DNA of 64,000 nucleotides from Streptomyces lucensis JCM 4490 (GTDB lineage Bacteria > Actinomycetota > Actinomycetes > Streptomycetales > Streptomycetaceae): assembly GCF_014650035.1 (NCBI RefSeq), contig NZ_BMUE01000010.1, positions 124,001 to 188,000 of the forward strand, written 5' to 3'. A model generated the notes under the pieces. The model did not search any database. It was not told the DNA's origin and saw only the letters and a list, made by a program, of their open reading frames with translations. Shown piece after piece: positions 59,528-64,000 of the stretch. How positions within the stretch are numbered: the stretch's first letter is position 1; every line of letters starts with the position of its first letter. The position numbers were made by a program, and so were the translations under genes.

Positions 59528-60862
59528 ATGAGCACGACCACGACCGAGGCGCTCCCGGCCACCACTCTGCTGCGGTTCGCCACCGCCGGCTCCGTCGACG
59601 ACGGCAAGTCCACCCTCGTCGGCCGGCTGCTGCACGACTCCAAGTCGGTCCTCACCGACCAGCTGGAGGCGGTGGAACGCGCCTCCGCCAGCCGCGGCCA
59701 GGACGCCCCCGACCTCGCGCTGCTCACGGACGGCCTGCGCGCCGAGCGCGAGCAGGGCATCACCATCGACGTGGCCTACCGCTACTTCGCCACGCCCCGC
59801 CGCCGCTTCATCCTCGCCGACACGCCGGGCCACGTGCAGTACACCCGCAACATGGTCACCGGCGCCTCCACGGCCGAGCTGACGGTGATCCTGGTCGACG
59901 CCCGCAACGGCGTGGTCGAGCAGACCCGCCGGCACGCGGCCATCGCCGCGCTGCTCCGCGTCCCGCACGTGGTCCTGGCCGTCAACAAGATGGACCTCGT
60001 CGGCTACGAGGAGCCGGTCTTCGCCGCCATCGCCGAGGAGTTCACGGCGTACGCGACCGAGCTGGGCGTCCCCGAGGTCACCGCGATCCCGATCTCGGCG
60101 CTCGCCGGTGACAACGTGGTGGAGCCGTCGGCCACCATGGACTGGTACGGCGGCCCGACCGTGCTGGAGCACCTGGAGACCGTGCCGGTCAGCCACGACC
60201 TGGCGCACTGCCACGCCCGGCTGCCCGTGCAGTACGTCATCCGGCCGCAGACCGCCGAGCACCCCGACTACCGGGGCTACGCGGGCCAGATCGCGGCCGG
60301 CACCTTCCGGGTCGGCGACGCGGTCACGGTCCTGCCGTCCGGGCGGACCACGACGGTGGCCGGCATCGACCTGCTCGGCGAACCGGTCGACGTGGCGTGG
60401 ACGACGCAGTCGGTGACGGTGCTGCTGGCGGACGACATCGACGTCTCGCGCGGCGACCTGATCGTGCCGACGAAGGACGCGCCGGCCACGACGCAGGACG
60501 TGGAGGCGACGGTCTGCCATGTCGCGGACGCGCCGCTCACCGTGGGCCACCGGGTCCTGCTCAAGCACGGCACCCGCACGGTCAAGGCGATCGTCAAGGA
60601 CATCCCGTCCCGGCTCACGCTCGACGACCTGTCCCTGCACCCGCACCCCGGGCAGCTCGTCGCCAACGACATCGGCCGCGTGAAGGTCCGCACCGCCGAG
60701 CCGCTGCCGGTCGACTCGTACGCCGACTCGCGCCGCACGGGCTCCTTCATCCTGATCGACCCGAGCGACGGCACCACGCTCACCGCGGGCATGGTCGGCG
60801 AGTCGTTCGCGGCGCCCGAGCCGGTCAAGGACGAGACCGAGAACGACGGTTGGGACTTCTGA
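59528..60862 (+). CDS. cysN: Sulfate adenylyltransferase subunit 1 (GTPase)
   Basis: 444 residues from ATG 59528; no fused APS kinase, which is separate here as cysC. EF-Tu-like G domain: G1 AGSVDDGKSTLVGRLL, G2 region EREQGITIDVAYRYF, G3 DTPGHVQYTRNM, G4 VNKMDLVGY. Beta-barrel domains follow. GTP hydrolysis by CysN drives APS formation by CysD. Directly follows cysD by 2 bp. A short non-gene stretch separates it from the transporter. Confidence 0.96.
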   Translation: MSTTTTEALPATTLLRFATAGSVDDGKSTLVGRLLHDSKSVLTDQLEAVERASASRGQDAPDLALLTDGLRAEREQGITIDVAYRYFATPRRRFILADTPGHVQYTRNMVTGASTAELTVILVDARNGVVEQTRRHAAIAALLRVPHVVLAVNKMDLVGYEEPVFAAIAEEFTAYATELGVPEVTAIPISALAGDNVVEPSATMDWYGGPTVLEHLETVPVSHDLAHCHARLPVQYVIRPQTAEHPDYRGYAGQIAAGTFRVGDAVTVLPSGRTTTVAGIDLLGEPVDVAWTTQSVTVLLADDIDVSRGDLIVPTKDAPATTQDVEATVCHVADAPLTVGHRVLLKHGTRTVKAIVKDIPSRLTLDDLSLHPHPGQLVANDIGRVKVRTAEPLPVDSYADSRRTGSFILIDPSDGTTLTAGMVGESFAAPEPVKDETENDGWDF

Positions 60863-61088
60863 CGATGGCCCCGACCAGCGATGTCTACTCCACGTTCGCG
60901 AAGGAGGGCGGCCGTGTCGGCAGCGGCGCCCTCGGCAGCGGGCAGGGCGGAGTCGGGCGATGTGCGCGGTGACGTCCGCGCACCGATCGCGCGCCCGCAC
61001 CCCCCACCGCCGTGCACGAAGACCTGCCGACCTCCCGGCCACGACCTGAGAGACCGTGACCGCCGGGCCAACGAGAGGAACCCCTCCC

Positions 61089-62201
61089 GTGCCTGCCAAC
61101 CAACCCGATCCCCGGCTACGCCGCGGTCTCGCCGTGATGGCCGCACTCCCCCTGCTGGCCCTCGCCGCCTGCGGCTACGGCTCTCAGGCCAAGCACGACA
61201 CCACCGTCGCGATCGCCGCCGGGGCCGAGAAGACCGACGGTCTCGACACCGTGAGGATCGGCTACTTCGGCAACCTCACGCACGCGACCGCCCTGGTCGG
61301 CAACCAGAAGGGCTTCTTCCAGAAGGAGCTGGGCGCCACCCGGGCCAGGTACCAGATCTTCAACGCCGGCCCGTCCGAGATCGAGGCACTGAACTCGGGC
61401 TCCATCGACATCGGCTGGATCGGCCCGTCCCCGGCGATCAACGGCTACACCAGGTCGGACGGCAGGAGCCTGCGGATCATCGGCGGTTCGGCGTCGGGGG
61501 GCGTGAAGCTCGTCGTGGACCCGAAGCGGATCAAGTCGCTGAAGGACGTCGAGGGCAAGCGGATCGCGACGCCCCAGCTGGGCAACACGCAGGACGTGGC
61601 GTTCCTCAACTGGGCCGCCGAGCAGGGCTGGAAGGTCGATGCGCAGAGCGGCAAGGGTGACGTCTCGGTCGTCCGCACCGACAACAAGGTGACCCCGGAC
61701 GCGTTCAGGTCCGGTTCCGTCGACGGTGCCTGGGTGCCGGAGCCGACCGCGTCGAAGCTGGTCGCCGAGGGCGGCAAGGTGCTGCTGGACGAGGCGTCGC
61801 TGTGGCCGGACGAGAAGTTCGTGATCACGAACATCGTCGTGCGGCAGTCCTTCCTCGAGGAGCACCCGAAGGCGGTCGAGGCCGTCCTGAGGGCGTCGGT
61901 CGAGACCAACCAGTGGATCGCCGCCAACCCGGCCGAGGCGAAGGCCGCCGCGAACGAGCGGCTGGAGTCGGACTCCGGCAAGGCGCTGCCGGCCGACGTG
62001 CTGGACCCGGCGTGGAAGTCGATCCGGTTCACCGACGACCCGCTGGCCGCCACCCTCGCGAGCGAGGCGCGGCACGCGGCCAAGGCGGGCCTGCTGGAGA
62101 ACCCGAAGCTGGACGGCATCTACGATCTCGCCCTCCTGAACAAGGTCCTCAAGGCCGAGGGCAGGGCCGCCGTCGACGACGCCGGTCTCGGCGCCGAGTG
62201 A
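61089..62201 (+). CDS. ABC transporter substrate-binding lipoprotein (SsuA/TauA type)
   Basis: 370 residues from GTG 61089, with GAGAGGAA upstream. The lipobox LLALAACG anchors it outside the membrane. The type 2 periplasmic-binding fold of the NMT1/THI5-like/SsuA branch shows VRIGYFGNLTHATALVGNQKG, IEALNSGSIDIGWIGPSPAI, and NTQDVAFLNWAAEQGW. Members bind alkanesulfonates, taurine or sulfate esters; position in a sulfate operon fits an organic or inorganic sulfur source. Exact ligand uncertain. Confidence 0.93.
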   Translation: MPANQPDPRLRRGLAVMAALPLLALAACGYGSQAKHDTTVAIAAGAEKTDGLDTVRIGYFGNLTHATALVGNQKGFFQKELGATRARYQIFNAGPSEIEALNSGSIDIGWIGPSPAINGYTRSDGRSLRIIGGSASGGVKLVVDPKRIKSLKDVEGKRIATPQLGNTQDVAFLNWAAEQGWKVDAQSGKGDVSVVRTDNKVTPDAFRSGSVDGAWVPEPTASKLVAEGGKVLLDEASLWPDEKFVITNIVVRQSFLEEHPKAVEAVLRASVETNQWIAANPAEAKAAANERLESDSGKALPADVLDPAWKSIRFTDDPLAATLASEARHAAKAGLLENPKLDGIYDLALLNKVLKAEGRAAVDDAGLGAE

Positions 62202-62235
62202 TCCGTAGCCGATGAGTTCCCAGGAGGTGACGACC

Positions 62236-63015
62236 ATGGCCACGACCTTCGTCAAAGCGGCCGAGTCCGTCGAACAGGCGGCACGCATCGAGCACGTCTC
62301 GAAGTCCTTCCCGGGGCCCGGGGGGCAGCAGCTCGTCCTGGACGACATCAGTCTTGATGTCGCGCCGGGCGAGTTCGTCACCCTCCTGGGGGCCTCGGGC
62401 TGCGGCAAGTCGACCCTGCTGAACCTGGTGGCGGGTCTCGACCAGCCCTCCGCCGGCAGCATCTCGACCGACGGGCGCCCGGCCCTGATGTTCCAGGAGC
62501 ACGCCCTGTTTCCGTGGCTGACCGCGGGCAAGAACATCGAACTCGCCCTGAAGCTGGGCGGGGTCGCCCGCGGCGAGCGGCGCGGGCGGGCCGAGGAACT
62601 GCTCGAACTGGTCCGGCTGCAGGGCTCCTACGGCAAGCGGGTGCACGAGCTTTCCGGCGGCATGCGGCAGCGCGTGGCCATGGCCCGCGCGCTCGCGCAG
62701 GACAGCCGGCTGCTGCTGATGGACGAGCCGTTCGCGGCGCTGGACGCGATCACACGCGACCTGCTGCACGACGAACTGACCAGGATCTGGGCGGAGACGG
62801 GGCTGTCCGTCCTGTTCGTCACGCACAACGTGCGTGAGGCGGTGCGGCTCGCCCAGCGGGTCGTGCTGCTGTCCTCCCGTCCGGGCCGGGTGGCCCGCGA
62901 GTGGCGGGTGGACATCCCGCAGCCGCGGCGCATCGAGGACGCCCCGGTCGCCGAACTGTCCCTGGAGATCACTGAAGTCCTGCGTGGGGAGATCCGCCGA
63001 CATGGCCAGCACTGA
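62236..63015 (+). CDS. ABC transporter ATP-binding protein (SsuB/TauB type)
   Basis: 259 residues from ATG 62236, with AGGAGGTG 7 bp upstream; ATG 62212 would add eight residues. Walker A GASGCGKST, Q-loop LMFQEHALFPWLTAGKNI, signature LSGGMRQRVAMARAL, Walker B LLLMDEPFAALD, H-loop VLFVTHNVREA. It powers uptake with the neighbouring permease. Its last 14 bp overlap the permease gene, indicating coupled translation. Confidence 0.95.
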   Translation: MATTFVKAAESVEQAARIEHVSKSFPGPGGQQLVLDDISLDVAPGEFVTLLGASGCGKSTLLNLVAGLDQPSAGSISTDGRPALMFQEHALFPWLTAGKNIELALKLGGVARGERRGRAEELLELVRLQGSYGKRVHELSGGMRQRVAMARALAQDSRLLLMDEPFAALDAITRDLLHDELTRIWAETGLSVLFVTHNVREAVRLAQRVVLLSSRPGRVAREWRVDIPQPRRIEDAPVAELSLEITEVLRGEIRRHGQH

Positions 63016-63892
63016 CACGACCAAGGACGTCCTGCGGGACGCCGCGAGCGTCGAGGCCGGCTTGGACGCCCTGGAGGCCGGCGTCGTCGGCCGCACGCCG
63101 TTCCGGCAGACCCTCGTCGACAAGATCCTGCCGCCGGTGGTCGCCGTCGTGGTGGTGCTGGTGCTCTGGCAGGCGCTGATCTCCTTCAAGATCGTCGACG
63201 ACCCGACCAAGCTGCCCTCCCCCGGCGACGTCGGCGACGAGTTCAAGCAGGCGTGGCTGGAAGGCAAGCTGCTCGGTTACATATGGACCAGCGTCTCGCG
63301 CGGTCTGCTCGGCTTCCTGTTCGCGCTGGCCATCGGCACGCCGCTGGGCCTGCTGGTGGCCCGGGTGAAGTTCGTGCGCGCGGCCATCGGGCCGGTGCTG
63401 TCCGGCCTGCAGTCGCTGCCGTCGGTGGCGTGGGTGCCGCCGGCGGTGATCTGGCTGGGGCTGGACAACAGGATGATGTACGCGGTGATCCTGCTGGGCG
63501 CCGTCCCCTCCATCGCCAACGGCCTGGTCTCCGGCATCGACCAGGTGCCGCCGCTGTTCCTGCGGGCGGGCCGCACGATGGGCGCGACGGGCCTGAAGGG
63601 CGCCTGGCACATCGTCCTGCCGGCGGCGCTGCCCGGCTACCTGGCCGGCCTGAAGCAGGGCTGGGCCTTCTCCTGGCGCTCACTGATGGCGGCGGAGATC
63701 ATCGCATCCTCCCCCGACCTCGGCGTCGGACTGGGCGCGTTGCTGGAGAACGGCCGCAACGCCAGCTCCATGTCCATGGTGTTCGAGGCGATCTTCCTGA
63801 TCCTGTTCGTCGGCATCGCCATCGACCTGCTGATCTTCAGTCCGCTGGAGCGGTGGGTGCTGCGCAGCCGCGGTCTCCTGGTGAAGAGCTGA
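63002..63892 (+). CDS. ABC transporter permease (SsuC/TauC type)
   Basis: 296 residues from ATG 63002. About six membrane segments (VVAVVVVLVLWQALISF, LLGFLFALAIGTPLGLLVA, MMYAVILLGAVPSIANGLV, AIFLILFVGIAIDLLIF). The coupling loop (EAA motif) reads RAGRTMGATGLKGAWHIVLP and then AALPGYLAGLKQGW. It forms the channel with the ATPase above. Sulfur-compound uptake is the likely task from the operon. Confidence 0.95.
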   Translation: MASTDTTKDVLRDAASVEAGLDALEAGVVGRTPFRQTLVDKILPPVVAVVVVLVLWQALISFKIVDDPTKLPSPGDVGDEFKQAWLEGKLLGYIWTSVSRGLLGFLFALAIGTPLGLLVARVKFVRAAIGPVLSGLQSLPSVAWVPPAVIWLGLDNRMMYAVILLGAVPSIANGLVSGIDQVPPLFLRAGRTMGATGLKGAWHIVLPAALPGYLAGLKQGWAFSWRSLMAAEIIASSPDLGVGLGALLENGRNASSMSMVFEAIFLILFVGIAIDLLIFSPLERWVLRSRGLLVKS

Positions 63893-63898
63893 AGTCCC

Positions 63899-64000
63899 AT
63901 GAACACCAGGCCTGTTCTCCTCGTCATCGCCCACGGCAGCCGTGACCCGCGGCACGCCGCGACCGTGCACGCCCTGATCGAGCGGGTGCGGTCGCAGCGG
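63899..64000 (+). CDS. Sirohydrochlorin chelatase/CbiX-type protein (cut by window edge)
   Basis: Only 34 codons are visible from ATG 63899. RPVLLVIAHGSRDPRHAATV contains the HGSRD signature of the CbiX/SirB family, with the metal-binding His. SirB inserts Fe2+ into sirohydrochlorin to give siroheme, the cofactor of the sulfite reductase that opens this operon, so an iron-chelatase role is the best inference. The gene starts 6 bp after the permease stop. Confidence 0.85.
   Translation, partial: MNTRPVLLVIAHGSRDPRHAATVHALIERVRSQR

Noticed and set aside
60865..60972. 35-codon frame directly after cysN (MAPTSDVYSTFAKEGG...)
   Set aside because: No ribosome binding site, no overlap with neighbours, Gly-rich tail, and no recognised relative; likely chance reading of the gap before the transporter.
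1..64000. tRNA genes and insertion sequences
   Set aside because: Looked for TTCGA/TTCAA loop contexts, terminal inverted repeats and transposase motifs; none was convincing.

Overview
The window is actinobacterial chromosome, almost certainly Streptomyces. The base composition is very GC-rich with G/C at nearly every third codon position. GTG and TTG starts are common, there are many 4-bp stop/start overlaps (ATGA, GTGA), an iron box of the DmdR/IdeR type is present, and so are families such as DUF2637 proteins, RsbW-like ATPases, PucR regulators and 'RRHVDL' leader peptides. It carries about 60 protein genes, two of them cut by the window edges, and reads as ordinary chromosome with a few accessory insertions. 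No tRNA, rRNA, insertion sequence, phage or CRISPR array was recognised.

Layout. 0-6.5 kb: a cut LysR regulator, an AlkZ-like DNA glycosylase, a patatin-like lipase, a phosphoribosyltransferase, a lipoprotein polysaccharide deacetylase behind an AT-rich palindrome, an SRPBCC protein, a 17-bp minisatellite and a LysE exporter. 6.5-15.2 kb: a purine-catabolism locus (three-subunit xanthine dehydrogenase, NCS2 permease, XdhC maturation factor) divergent from a PucR regulator. 15.3-25.5 kb: a TPR protein, an FCD-type GntR regulator, an FhuF-like iron protein behind an iron box, a DUF2637 membrane protein, an RsbW-like ATPase, a PoxB-like enzyme, a degenerate PP2C, an SGNH hydrolase and a 70-bp tandem array. 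25.5-27.4 kb: an Ogt/AdaA-AlkA alkylation-repair pair. 27.4-30.7 kb: three overlapping genes for a PrnB-like heme protein, an FAD monooxygenase and a methyltransferase, which look like a small undescribed biosynthetic cluster. 31-35.4 kb: RsgA, a possible 23-residue ORF, a membrane protein joining sigma-like and anti-sigma-like parts to an extracellular CBM2, and a radical SAM protein with unusual cysteine spacing. 35.5-41.3 kb: sugar and hydroxy-acid genes, including a ROK remnant in front of a GH2 beta-galactosidase, then a TetR regulator with its own operator and an alpha/beta hydrolase. 41.2-55 kb: mixed enzymes (two PEP-mutase-family proteins, VOC proteins, homocysteine methyltransferase, carboxylesterase, AraC regulator, YihY, AidB, a GAF regulator, a secreted protein, a GNAT).

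55-64 kb: an assimilatory sulfate-reduction operon: leader peptide/attenuator, sulfite reductase, a 60-residue zinc-ribbon protein, APS reductase, APS kinase, a 32-residue coupled ORF, CysD, CysN, an SsuABC/TauABC-type ABC transporter and the start of a CbiX-type chelatase. Together these take in a sulfur source, activate sulfate to APS, reduce it to sulfite and sulfide, and supply siroheme. The leader carries one Cys codon immediately before an intrinsic terminator that overlaps the leader stop codon, which gives a simple model for cysteine-dependent attenuation.

All assignments come from reading the sequence and from memory of the families; no database search was run. The most novel-looking items are the PrnB/FAD-monooxygenase/methyltransferase operon, the CBM2-sigma-like membrane protein, the sulfur-operon attenuator and the small coupled ORFs.
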